From: Tricholoma matsutake
Lineage: Eukaryota; Basidiomycota; Agaricomycetes; Agaricales; Tricholomataceae
Direction of reading: 5' to 3'
Assembly: GCA_026075535.2 (NCBI GenBank)
Contig: AP026545.1
Coordinates: 186,001 to 250,000, forward strand
Length of the DNA: 64,000 bases
Under the pieces are notes generated by a model. It worked only from the letters and a program-made list of their open reading frames with translations, ran no database searches and had not been told where the DNA came from. The position numbers and the translations under genes were made by a program. Positions 46,400 to 57,430 of this stretch are shown here, piece after piece; the stretch's first letter is position 1; each line of letters opens with the position of its first letter.

Positions 46400-46937
46400 G
46401 AGTTCTCTATGTAATTGGTAGGGCCATAGACCATAAAACTACCAGCATCTTGTACTGCCTCCATTTTGTTGGGTCCTCTTTAAGTGGAATGACAACAAAA
46501 GACAATTGCAGCTCTACAATGTCTCCTTGTCTGAATGATTGAGGATGGCATGCTTCAAACCTGCATTTGAGATGTTAACGATGAGATCTCACGTAGAAAT
46601 TTATGAAAAATATGCATGCCTATATCTGCCATCCAGTTCTCTGAATCCTCACCTTGTTATCCTCTGTGTGTGTGCACCGAGCCCCTGAAGAAGCCAACAT
46701 CTTAGCGAGTAAACCAGAAGGATCAACATTCTCTTGAAATGGAATGCTCTCCAAGTGCAACCCTGGTTTTGCAAGTGTGAAATAGTGATTGGACGCTTCA
46801 AGCGACAGACTGTGTGATTCTGTCAGAACCCAGGGACCCAACACACCTTGGGTAAATGCATGGTCAAACACACCATATATCTCGCTAACCACTGCCTCCA
46901 CATTGTCAAAAAAAGGGGTGTTCAAGCCACTTACTGT
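46400..46937 (-). pseudogene. 3' part of a cellular-type gene of unknown function, split by Ty3 element 3
   Basis: The minus strand reads NTPFFDNVEAVVSEIYG, FDHAFTQGVLGPWVL, FTLAKPGLHLESIPF, DPSGLLAKMLASSGARC and HTEDNK. After a possible 92-nt intron (46652-46561) it continues FEACHPQSFRQGDIVELQL and SFVVIPLK. I recall this block order from unnamed, widely duplicated Agaricomycete proteins. Phase does not fit across the putative intron and a further shift occurs near 46410, so the gene is dead. The 5' part appears on the same strand beyond the retroelement, at 51705-53010. Confidence 0.6.
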
Positions 46938-49900
46938 GATCCGCAAACTCGTTGACTGCCTCAAGCCTCAAGGGTTGTTGGTTGGGCTCAAAACCCATCC
47001 ACGGATGTCTGCCAGTGTCAACGAAGAAGGGGGAGTGTTGGGTGGATGAGTGGACATGGTTATTGTATGTGAATTCGCCCAGAGGGAGCAGAGTGTCCCA
47101 ATCATTTTGGCGCTCATTCACAAAAATGCAGATGTACTGCTCGAGCTCCTGATTGACTTGTTTGGTCTGCCCATCGGACTGTGGGTGATATGCTGTGGAT
47201 GCCGAAATGGTGATCCCCAACAAGCGATACAATTTGTGCATGAATTGCGCTATGAACTGCATTCCCCAATCTGAGAGCATCAATTTCGGGAGGCCATGAA
47301 GCTTCCACACATTCTGCAAGTACAATCACGCCGATCCCAGCACCATAATGGTGGTGTGAGTGGGTATGAAATGGCTGTGCTTGCTCACTGAGTCTACCAC
47401 CACCATCGTCACATCAAAGCCATGAGAGTCCAGAAGTTCAGTGATGAAATCAACACTTACCACATCCCAGCAATTTTTGGGGATTGGGAGGGGGTGTAGT
47501 TCACCAAAAGGTCAGCGCTTCTGCACCTTCATGCAAAGACACAGATTGCAGGCCTTACAGTACTGACCAACAAAGCGTGACATGTTTGGCCACCAGTAAT
47601 TGTGCGAGATGAGTTTGAGTGTTTTCCAGCATCCCACATGTCCACCAATCTTGGAGTCATGATGCTGTTCAGTGATTCTGCATCGTAAGTCTGGTATGAG
47701 CGGAACATAAATGCAATCATGAAACCTCCATAATCCATACTCCTTTGTCCACTCCAAGCTTCACAATGTCTTGCCCTTGGCCCTATCCAACTCCTTCATT
47801 GCTAGTACCACTGCATCTTTGCTCTTTCCATCCCAAACCCCCTTTCACACTTTGCGCAATATATTTTGCTCCACTCCTTCGATCGTCACCCCTTTGAGTG
47901 CATGAATTGCAAAGAATTCAGGGCAGAGCAGGGTAGTGTTGCAATTATCATCTGCGCTGTTCGCATGATCAGCTCATCACAAAAGTGCATTGCACTTACC
48001 CATACTCTTTCCAGGATGGTGGTCCATCACGAAGTCAAACTGCGAAAGATAGAGCAACCAGTGAGCTTGTCTGCGATTTAGCTTTTTCGCAGTCATGAAG
48101 TACTCCAGATTTTTGTGGTAAGTCCAGATCTCTACCTTGTGCTGCACACCTTCAAGGAAATGCCTCCATTCCTCTAATGATATCATCACTGCTAGCATCT
48201 CCTTGTCATGGATCTCATAATTTTGTTCAACTGCATTGAGAAATTTTGAGTAGAACACAATAGGGTGCCATTTGAGATTGTCGGCCAATTGCTGTGATAG
48301 CACTGAGCTGGTCACATAGTCTGAGCTGTCCGCCTTGATGCGAAATGCTTTGGCATCATCAGTGAAATGGAGGATGTGACCCAATTCTTGATTTTGTCAA
48401 AGGTGCCTTGTTCCGAAGGTCCCCATTCCCATTTGAGCTCCTTCTTTGTGAGCTCAAAGAGGGGTTTTGCATGATGCAAAAAGTCTTCGATGAAGGGCCA
48501 ATAGAAATTCGCAAACCCCAGGAATGACTGTACCTTCTTGCATGTTTTGAGGGTGGGCCATTCGGTGACTCCCACTACCTTGATGGGATCCATATGAATT
48601 TCGCCCTGGGATATGATGAGTCCGAGGTACTCAATCATTGTTTGCTCAAACTTGCACTTGTCATGTTGCAGAAACAACTTGTGTGCACAAAGGCACTCCA
48701 GGACAAGGCGTGTAATGCGCTGATGTTTGTTGATTGATTTTGTAAAGATGAGGATGTCATCCAGGTAGACACAGACTACTCCTTCCATAATGAGATCCTG
48801 AAAAATGTCGTTCATCATCGTTTGGAATGTGGAAGGGGAGTTTGTGAGTCCGAAAAACATCACCAAGGGTTCGAAAAGCCTGCGATTTGTGCGAAAAGCA
48901 GCTTTCCATTTGTTGCCCCTTTTCACGTGCACATTGTTGTACCCCGATCGCACATTGAGTTTGGTAAAGTATTTCACGCCTTGTAGTTGATTTACCAGTT
49001 CCGAAATCACTGGTAGCGGATATCAGTTTTTGATCGTGAGGGCATTGAGAGCACGATAATCTTGTACAAGCTGGAGGGATCCATCCTTCTTCTTGATAAA
49101 GAAGATGGGGGATGCCATCGGTGACTTCAAGGGGTGAATGCAGCCAGTGGCTAGGTTCTCCTGGATAAATTTGTCCATCTCGGCCTGCTCGTTGGGCGCG
49201 TGCACTCTTCATTCGTCTCATTCTGACAGGTGTGGCAGTGATTCAGGCATCGACTCATTTTGACCTCATTAGTCTGCCAGTCCACCTCAGGATTATGCTT
49301 GCGGAGCCAGGTGAGGCCAAGAATAACATCTTGCTTGCCGATGCCAGTCACCGCAAATGTTGTGTGTCCAGAGTGGTCGCGAAATTGTAGTAGGACCTCT
49401 ACAACTTCCAAGATATTGCCTGCTTTATTCACTGAGCCATCGACATTGAACACAGGGATGGGTCAGCTGAGCGCTTTTGTTGTGAGGTGATTTCGCACAA
49501 CAAAAGCAGAACTGACGAAAAGGCCGGTGGCACCACAATCAAGTAGCACCTTGGTTGTGTGCACAGCGCCAGTATCGGTGGTTTGCAGCAATACTTCGAG
49601 CTCAAACAAGTGGGGGCTCAGGGTCACTGCCACAACATAGTGGTTGGGGAGTCGTTTCTCCCATTTAGGGCGCTTATGAAAACGCAAATGAGGATAGGGA
49701 GGGGTTAGTACAGCTGGCACATCGTTCACAGAGAGATCAGTCGATGAAATAGAATTTGATTCGTACACTTCATCTACTGACAACACTGCAAAATGATTTT
49801 TCACAGACAATGGTGGCATACTGCTCACTTGTTGTCTCTGTGAAAATCCTCCTTTACTTCTACTCGTCCCTCTCATTTGGCTGTGAATTCCTCCTGCACA

Positions 49901-50994
49901 AAATTGTGTTGCTCTTCGCCATCCATGTACCAAATGTCAAACCATCTTGGGCATTCGGGTTGTGTATGATCAGATTCTCCGCAATAAAAGCAGATGAGTG
50001 CAGATCTGTCCTTTGGTTTAGTGGGTGCGGAGACACTTTGTGCCAAAGGTGTGTATCACTATGGGGCGGTTGTGTGTGAAATCATGGGGAGGGGTCGTGC
50101 CATGGTGGGAACAAGCTTGCAGAACATGTTCCCCGGCTGTGAGCTGGTTTCGGATCATGAGGCCATTTGCAAAGACATGCGAAAAGCCTCATTCACAATG
50201 CGATTTTCGTCGCGGCATCATACCACTGCTTGGGGGTGTCATCCAAAGGTCATCAGGTGGTGAGACAGGCGACATGGTCTTTGATCTTCACATTTAGACC
50301 TTGTTGGAATTTGAGGACAATATGCAAGCCCTCGAAGTACTGCGCTCGCTCTACCAGTTTGCAAAAGTCGTCGACATACTTGTCAATGGTTTGTGTACCT
50401 TGGAAGTACTTCACAGTCTCAAGCTCGGTCTGCAAAGATTGGATCTCGTTCTTCGGACAGAACTTGTTTGCAAATTCATCCGCAAAATTGGAGTAGGAGG
50501 TGTAGGGGAGTCTTCCGCTTAGTTGGTAGTTGTGCATGAGAAGATCCACAAACCATGCAGCTTGTCTGCCCTTCATGAATGAGAGGGCCCACATAATCTG
50601 CACATGCTCGTCCGCAAATTGATGAGGAGCGAGGGCAAAATAGAGTGCACATGAATTCAGGAATGCTCATCCCTGTGAACAATCACCCAAAAACTCTGCA
50701 GGGTTTGCAGGCTTGGGGTGGTAATCTCACGATGATGTTTCGCAATGGATTTCATGAACTACTGGGCCAGGAGACCCTAGGTCTGTGGGGTTGGAGATGC
50801 TTGGAAGCACCTGTGGCTCTTTGCAGTCCGCCTCTCATTGCGCAAATACTGCCATAGTCTGTACAAGGCCTGCAATGCTCACTTCGATGCGCTGGAGGCA
50901 GTCCTCATTGTCTGTCTCTATGGGAAGGTTGGTAGTTGTGTAAAGGGGCAGAATGGTCAAGTGGAGGGATGATAGCGAAGCTTTCTGAAGCCAT
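46938..50994 (-). pseudogene. Ty3 element 3 gag-pol, inactivated
   Basis: Gag starts at the ATG at 50992-50994 (MASESFAIIPPLDHS) and includes AFLNSCALYFAL and the gag domain at 50603-50253. Protease carries LLDCGATGLF (about 49545). The reverse transcriptase (49221-48312) retains YLDD in VVCVYLDDIL. RNase H follows (48384-47977, KADSSDYVTSSVLSQQ) and then an HHCC integrase (47757-47512, 47325-46938). In the integrase the catalytic glutamate is replaced by lysine (SDGQTKQVNQ, about 47160), while the second Asp is kept (LSDWG). Several stops and frameshifts separate the blocks. The chromodomain end is missing. Confidence 0.9.
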
Positions 50995-51088
50995 GAAGCA
51001 GGCGCAAAAATGTGCGAAATTTTTGTAAACTAAGTCGCTGGCTGTGGTAACCTACTACCCCCAGTCCACTAAAGAGAGAGTTTTCTTC

Positions 51089-51704
51089 TGTAAGGGCAAC
51101 CTTACAATCAGAGTCCTAAGAACTTGATACTTGCAAGAGAAAACCAAAGATTAGATTCAATAACTATTGAACAAGGAAAAGACCCATACCTTGCAAGGGA
51201 AAACCAAAGAGAAAACTCTAAGGAGTCCAGTGCAAGGCTGATGTATATATATGGAAGGCATGCGACATTCTAAAATACTTGGAGCCCCTTCCATCCTAGC
51301 ACTAATTCAGATCCAGGGTCATGTTCCCATTTGGGGAGATGGCCATCAATCAGTGATAGTGTCCACATCAGGCCATACTTGGTAAGTGGTGTCCGCATCA
51401 GGCCATGATTGGTAATGGGCATGCGAAGACATCCTCAATCATTTCCACAGGCACAACAATTGCACAACTGGTTTGTGCAAAGGCACAAACTGCGACAATG
51501 GTTTGCACAGGGTATTGACTGTGAGAATGGTGAGAGTACAATAGGGGCTGATGGATTGACATATCAGAATGTTTGTAGATGGTTGGTGCAAAAGGCACCT
51601 CATTGCGTGAAAGGCACTTTGTTGTGCGAATGTTTGTGGGTGTGCAGAAACATTTGCAAACATGCGCCAACCATTGTAGGGGCTCGTAAGGTGTTCCCCT
51701 TACA
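51089..51704 (-). repeat. 5' LTR of Ty3 element 3 (616 bp)
   Basis: In minus-strand orientation it begins TGTAAGGGGAACACC and ends GTTGCCCTTACA. Ends and the segment around 51215-51225 resemble the element 2 LTR, but most of the sequence differs, so it is a related but separate family. Confidence 0.8.
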
Positions 51705-53010
51705 TGCATACTGTGAACGGTAAGTGTAATCACCACCAATGCAAGCTCACATACTTGGGAATTTTTTCCAAGGGCAGCAACTGAAACTCTGTCAACACCC
51801 CTTGCACAGTGAAAACAGCCTCCTGAAATTCTCCCTCCGTCCCATTTTTTTTGAACAAGCATCACATCGGTAGATCAGGGTGAGGCTTGACTGTAAATGT
51901 CTCCTCCCAATGAGGTTGTCTCTGCAAATCATATGAACTCTTACTAGATATGACAGAGATGTGTGTTTGAAGCTCACCTTAAGCAATCCTCCCAACTGAT
52001 CTCGGGCTTCTGTAATTCCAGGATCAGCAATGAGGTTGTTCAAATGGACTCCTAATGACAATTGAGCACTCATGTCCATCTGTCAAAAATTGGGCCTTAC
52101 GGGCATTGTCGAAATCAAACCTGGAATCTATTGTGTATGCCGCCAACTCCAAACTTGGAAAACACAGAGTGGTTTCACTCTAAGTGCAAATGAAACAGTG
52201 CTTTTTACACACACCTTGAAGACTGTGATTAAAAGGTAAACTTCTAGATATTAGCAAGCAAGATCAAGCTTACACACCCTAAACAATAGGAGGCACAGAC
52301 CGACAATTGACACATTGTTCCAGCTCAGACATGTTGTTTAGGATAATTGCCATCTGCTCCTCCCTGCCTGTAGAGCAGTGTCCACAAAAGCACACACTCA
52401 TACAATTCAAAATAACATGGGAGGGGCAAGGAGAGCTGCTAAACATACTGAAATCATTGGAGGGGGTCGTTCAGAGAGAAAGGCTCTTTATAGTGATTCT
52501 GGGATATCAGACTAGACTACAGATGCACCAAGCCAAACACGCCAATTGGTGGAGGTCTGCAACTAGGGGCTAGTAGAGTTTACTTGTAATGACATGCATA
52601 CAACATAGCTACCCATGTGCTCAGAAATCGGTCACTACTCAACTATCCAAAAACAAATTGTGCACCAATGATCGATTGTTATGACAATAATTCTACATGA
52701 GAAGCGCAAATTGAATACCACTACACAGAAATTAGTGAAGCACTGGTGCACAACTGTATTACAATACACACCCCCTTTTGGCTGACACGCTGTCAATGCT
52801 CTGCTCTGTAAACAACTCCACTACACATTGGATGTACGAGCCATAAGCCATGATCTTAACGCCTGCAGAAATGAGGAGCGAATCTCATCACAGGATTGAA
52901 TCTCCTTCAAAGTAGCAAGCTGGTTGGCAAACATTGTGCATCCAAAGCTGACATTGAAAGGAGGCACATGCAATACCAGAAGCATCAACTACACACACCT
53001 TCAATGGATA
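51705..53010 (-). pseudogene. 5' part of the cellular-type gene split by Ty3 element 3
   Basis: Minus-strand coding blocks are VSFGCTMFANQLATLKEIQ (about 52975-52915), MDMSAQLSLGVHLNNLIAD with EARDQLGGLLK (52079-51980), then RQPHWEETFTVKPHPDLP, GTEGEFQEAVFTVQGVL and EFQLLPLEKIPKY (51925-51765). A donor-like GTGAGC follows KIPKY, and the retroelement LTR begins about 50 bp later, inside what reads as an intron. At least one TGA in an arginine context is present near 51866. Function unknown. Confidence 0.5.
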
Positions 53011-53054
53011 ACCAACTTGAACACAGGTACAACACAGTTCACATACATCTACAT

Positions 53055-53200
53055 AGGGATGCCAAAGTTCAGTTTGGTCCAGTTCTTCGGGGTATCTGTC
53101 CAAACATTGAAGGCAGAACCACAAACCAAACGTGCAGATCCACAAGGTTCAGGTCCAAATGCAGTTCAAACTTTGCAGAACTGCCAATTTTCTTTTCACT
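53055..53200. mobile_element. Possible hAT-type remnant
   Basis: AGTTCAGTTTGGTCCAGTTC at 53066 resembles the sub-terminal motif of the hAT elements above, and CAGTTCAAACTTTG near 53160 is its rough inverse. No clean ends or duplication are visible. Confidence 0.3.
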
Positions 53201-53337
53201 GTAGAAAGTGATGAAAAAAGTTCGGGAGCAGCAGTGAGGATTTTCAGGGCAGGGGAATGTGTAGGAGGCTCTCACTGATGAAGAATTGAACTTATGACAT
53301 CATTTTCAATAATGCAACCCCATCAGGAAAATCCAAT

Positions 53338-55037
53338 GCTGACTTATTATGCTTAATGGTTCTCAAAGTCAAAATTAAGCAGAATTAAGCAGAATTAAGC
53401 AAATGGCTGTTAAGGAGATCATGCTTAGAATAAGTAGGGTCATTTCCTGAATTAAGCGAAATTTGCTTTATATTGCTGCTTAAACTGCTTTTCTGCAAGT
53501 ATCAGCTCTCAGGGGGCTGCCTAGCCATGTCAATAAGGAAATTAAGAAGACATTTAAGGAGACATTTGAATCATAAAAATATATATATTTGGCTATTGAA
53601 ATAGAGTATACTACATACATACATCATCACCATCAACTAACCCTCCTCACACAAGATGTGAGGGGGGTGGGCATACAACATAGATAAAAAAATGATGCAG
53701 ATCCTGTCATCAGCGTGTCGTGGTGGCCCCTGCTGTCTCTGTCCTGCTCTCCTCACGTCGTCCCTGTCCCCGGCCTTGTTTTGTCATCCTTGTTGTTGTC
53801 CTGTCCCCATCATGGTCATCCCATTCCCATTCCCCACAAGCAGTGGCTTGTGGAGGTGGTGCAGGGCAGTGGTGGTGGTTTTCCATCGATACAGCAACAG
53901 TAAAACCTAGAAGTTAAAGAGTTGATAAGTTGAATGAAAAAAAAAGAAGCGAACATGGAAAAAAATTACCTGGGGCTCAAACAATGATAGACATCATTTG
54001 TGCCCCTCATCACCCTTCCCCTGCCACCTGCACCTATTTGCGTCCCTGTTGTTGGGTTGTCCATTGTTGGCATCCTCGTTGTGGGTGCTAGCCCTCCTGG
54101 TCATTGTTGTTGCTGGTCCTTGCTACCTCCTGGCTGCCCCCCCACAGAAGTGGTGGGGGGGCAGGTGGGGCTGGTAGTTGTTGTCATAGTCAAAATCACA
54201 GGTTTGTACCTAAAAATATTTGTTAACAAGAAAATGAAATGGGAAAAGAACAGAAAAGATACCTATAGCCCAAGAGACATCGATGACATCACTTGGGCCC
54301 TGTTTCATTCTCCCTCGTCGTTGTCTCCCCATCTTCTCCATCTGTCCAGGCTGCTCCCCATTTCCACCCTGTGAGCACTTGCTTTTGGCATTGGTTGGGG
54401 GTGCTGTGGTGGTCGTGGTGGCATGGTTTTGCTGTTCCTGTCTTCTCGTCATTGTTCATCAGGCGTGGGTGCTTCTTTTTTTCATTGTTGTTATAATACT
54501 GTTAGAACCTATAAATTATTATATGTTAGTTGAAGCCCAAAAAAAAAAGCAGGAAAAAGAAAATGTTGTCTGTGCCTGTTTTGTGTGCGATGCGGCCCAT
54601 TTCCATCATTTGCTGGCAAGGTGGCAGCTATGGGTGCATTGGGTGTGGATGTTTACAAACCAGTGGTGGTAGTGGAGGGAGGAAAGAGGGAGGACAGCAG
54701 CGATGGCATCGGCAGCATCAACAGGTGGTGATGACCTGGCAGACACAATTGATGACGATGTGTCATGGTTGCATGATGAACATGTGAATTTCCATTTTCA
54801 GCAAATGCCGAGGGACTTGGAAGAAATTTCGAACATAAGTCAAGCAGTCCTTAGGGCCTTAAGGACTTACAAGCTTCTTACAGCCTTTATTTGCTGAAAT
54901 GTCACTTATCCGCTTAATAGATTATATCTGCTTGACTGGTCATCAATTTTAAGGAAAAAATTGTACTTATTTTCCTTAATAAGGCTTAATTTCCTTAATT
55001 GGACTCTAAGCTAAATAAGCTAAATAAGTCAACCTTT
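53338..55037. mobile_element. Probable non-autonomous TIR element of about 1.7 kb
   Basis: GCTGACTTATTATGCTTA near 53338 and its rough inverse (reverse complement of TAAGCTAAATAAGTCAAC at about 55018-55035) form imperfect termini, and both ends are rich in TTAAGC repeats. The interior is CCN/GTN low-complexity sequence with hairpin modules. It separates the coding-like block at 55091-55412 (minus) from 51705-53010. Confidence 0.4.
53832..54300 (-). repeat. Hairpin/intron-like modules, two in tandem (B2 at 53972-54006, B3 at 54268-54298)
   Basis: On the minus strand hairpin B3 (GCCCAAGTGATG...TTGGGC) is followed by GTATCT, a T-rich stretch and TTTTTAG near 54206. An A-type hairpin with C7/G7 arms follows at 54137-54168, then hairpin B2, GTAATT, another T-rich stretch and CTTCTAG near 53908, then hairpin A at 53833-53855 (CCCCACAAGCAGTGGCTTG). 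Confidence 0.6.
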
Positions 55038-55090
55038 GATTTTGCTGATTCCATTGCAGCTCCGATGCAAGCACTCCTATTGTACAGGGG

Positions 55091-55412
55091 TCAAACAACC
55101 TCAAAACGGGAGAAGCAGTCCAAAAACAAAGCATCAGATTTAGCATAACACCTCTGATGCCAGGATCCAGGCATGTAACAAATAGTCTTCATGTGCAAAA
55201 GCACACCCAACTGCGCCAAAGTATACGTGGACATAGGATAACCCCAAGCAACGGTCAATGAATGACAATTGGGCAAAGGATATAAAGATAGGAGGCGAAA
55301 TTGTAAGTGAACCATTTACCTTTGATTGAACCGTGCATGCCGCACAGTAGATTACAATGTACATAAGGTGCTGTGGCAACGATAAAGTGTATGAGACATT
55401 CACAGAGTCCAC
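55091..55412 (-). other. Coding-like minus-strand block, unknown
   Basis: Open frames with segments GVLLHMKTICYMPGSWHQRC and KSDALFLDCFSRFEVV look protein-like. They may be a further 5' exon of the split cellular-type gene on the same strand, but this cannot be shown from the sequence. The remaining sequence to 56160 has no gene. Confidence 0.25.
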
Positions 55413-55715
55413 ACCAAACAGGCCTCATTCTCAATAAATTGAGAACTCGGAACTGGTCCTTTCTCAGGCTGTGACAAAAAAGCTAGCATTAAAAAAAAAA
55501 CAGACACTGGACCTTAAAGTGACAGAAACACAGTGCTATACTAAGTGTAACAACCATTCAAGAACTCACAATTGTAATATGTCTACCAGAGAGGATGCGG
55601 GTCATGGGTGACATCACTGTAACCCGTATACCCAAAAATACCTGTATCCATGATGCATGCAGGTTACCCCAAATAATAAAAAAACAATTCATGAACAAAG
55701 AAAAACTTACCTGAT

Positions 55716-56412
55716 GCCCAAGCAACAATAAACATCATTTGGGCCCCATTTAATTCACTTCGTGTCATTTGCCAGTGTAGGCAGTAGATTAGAACCTAAA
55801 AAACAGTTAGTTGTAAAAAAATAAGGAACATTTGTTAGTTATAGTAGAAGAGAAAAAAGCCTTATCATTTCGACGGGGGAAGTCATCATGGTGACTCCAG
55901 GCAGAATGGAGTGATGACTAACATCATTAGCTATCGCTGGCCCTGGATTAATGCATGTTGTGTGAAGTTGGCGCCCCATGGGGCACTCGCATGACCATGT
56001 TCAAAGTCACAAGTTGAACATTGAACGTTCAAGTTGAGACTCCTACTCACCCTGCTGCCACTACCTCCTCCTTCTATCACACCTCTGCCACCACTGTCAC
56101 ACCATGAACCCCCTCCTAGCTAGGGATCTCCATCAACAGCAAACAGCAATCCATCAACATGGCCCAAATGACACTAAGCATCGTTTGGGCCCAGTAAGTG
56201 TTTTTTTTCTTTTTCATTTCTTGCATATTCAATTATACTAACTACTTGTTTTACAGGTTGATACTACCACCATAAGCCCGAAATGAGGGCCCCACAGCCA
56301 TGTATGCACCCCCGCCCCCCCCCCCCCCCCCCCAACATTCTGCACCTGCCACATCACTGATGATGACCACAGCACCCTCCCCATGCCCATGAGCAACTGC
56401 TTGTGGGGTGGA
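55716..56412. repeat. Hairpin/intron-like modules B4 and B5
   Basis: B4 (55716-55744) on the minus strand is followed directly by ATCAGGTAAGTTTTTC. B5 (56161-56192) on the plus strand is followed by AGTAAGTG, a T run, the branch-like TACTAAC and TTTTACAG ending at 56257. Hairpin A lies downstream at 56386-56412 after a C homopolymer at about 56310-56333. Confidence 0.6.
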
Positions 56413-56440
56413 TGGGTGTTGACAATGACCACAATGACCA

Positions 56441-56974
56441 CACAAGAGGCAGAGCAAATATATTACCCTGGAGAAAATGTTGGGAATAATGGGAGAAAAA
56501 GACACTTTTTCACTGGGGAAAAATAAAAGGAACCATCAGTAAAAATATGTTATTTTCCCACACTTTGTCCTTTTGGTTGCTACAGGAAAACAACTAATCT
56601 GTTTCCAGGAGAAAAACTTGTGAACATTAGGGGGGAAAAGGTCATTTTCCCACATATTCCCACATTCTTCTCCATGGAAAAATAACTAATCTGTTTCTAG
56701 GTGAAAAAATTGTGGAAGTCAGGAGAAAAAATGTTATTTTCACCAGATATAGAGAAAATGTGGAAAAAAAGATATATTTCCCCTCCATCTTCACCTGATT
56801 TTCTCCCAGGAATGGATGAGTTATTTTTGCTGAGCAAGAGCAAAGAGAAAAGTGTGGGAAAAACAACATTTCTTTACTGATGGTTCCTTTTATTTTTCCT
56901 CAGGGAAAAAGTGTCTTTTTTCCCTATTATTCCCAACATATTCTCCAGGGTAATATATTGCTCTGCCTCTTGTG
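56441..56974. mobile_element. Fold-back MITE with about 100-bp inverted repeats (534 bp)
   Basis: The left arm from CACAAGAGGCAGAGCAA through CCCTGGAGAAAATGTTGGG to ACCATCAGTAAA (56441-56545) is repeated in inverse at about 56870-56974. CCA precedes the left end and follows the right end, a possible 3-bp duplication. CAC...GTG ends and a 3-bp duplication fit the CACTA group. No transposase is encoded. Confidence 0.8.
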
Positions 56975-57030
56975 CCACCAGCATGGTGGGGAAGCAAACA
57001 AGATGGCGGGAACACACCACCTGCCTCCAG

Positions 57031-57430
57031 CCTCATGAGCAACTGCTCATAGGGTGGACTGTGGGTGAAACGACAACAATGATGACCCAGGCCCACCAGC
57101 ACCAGACAACAATGACCACAGCACTGGACGATGACAACTACAGCACCGGCCAACCCCAAGGGAGGCAGGCAAGATGGGGGGCGAGACCAGGGGGAGTGAG
57201 ACAATGGGGGGGGGGGGGAGACCAGGGGGAGGGGGAGACCAGGGAGACCAGACAAGGGGGAGGGGGAGGGAGACCAGGGGGAGGGAGACCAAACAAGGGG
57301 GAAATGCTAGGAGACAAGACGACACAGGGGAGGGGAGATGACAAGGGGGAGACAGGGAGGGGAGATGAGAAGATGGGGGGGAGATGCCAGCATCAGCCCC
57401 ATGCCTACAAGCATCTGCTTGTAAGGCGTG
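57031..57430. repeat. G-rich simple repeats bounded by two A-type hairpins
   Basis: 57031-57057 (CATGAGCAACTGCTCATAGGG) and 57404-57430 (CCTACAAGCATCTGCTTGTAAGG) are A-type hairpins. Between them 57180-57380 is a run of GGGGGAGA and GGAGACCA repeats. Long open frames here on both strands are repeat artefacts. The second hairpin abuts the broken end of Ty3 element 4. Confidence 0.7.

Larger units (their letters stand above)
46938..51704 (-). mobile_element. Ty3-type LTR retrotransposon, element 3, 3' truncated
   Basis: It has one 616-bp LTR at its 5' end (51089-51704) and gag-pol running leftwards to an abrupt break in the integrase region near 46938. No 3' LTR is present. The broken end abuts the cellular-type gene directly. 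Confidence 0.88.
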
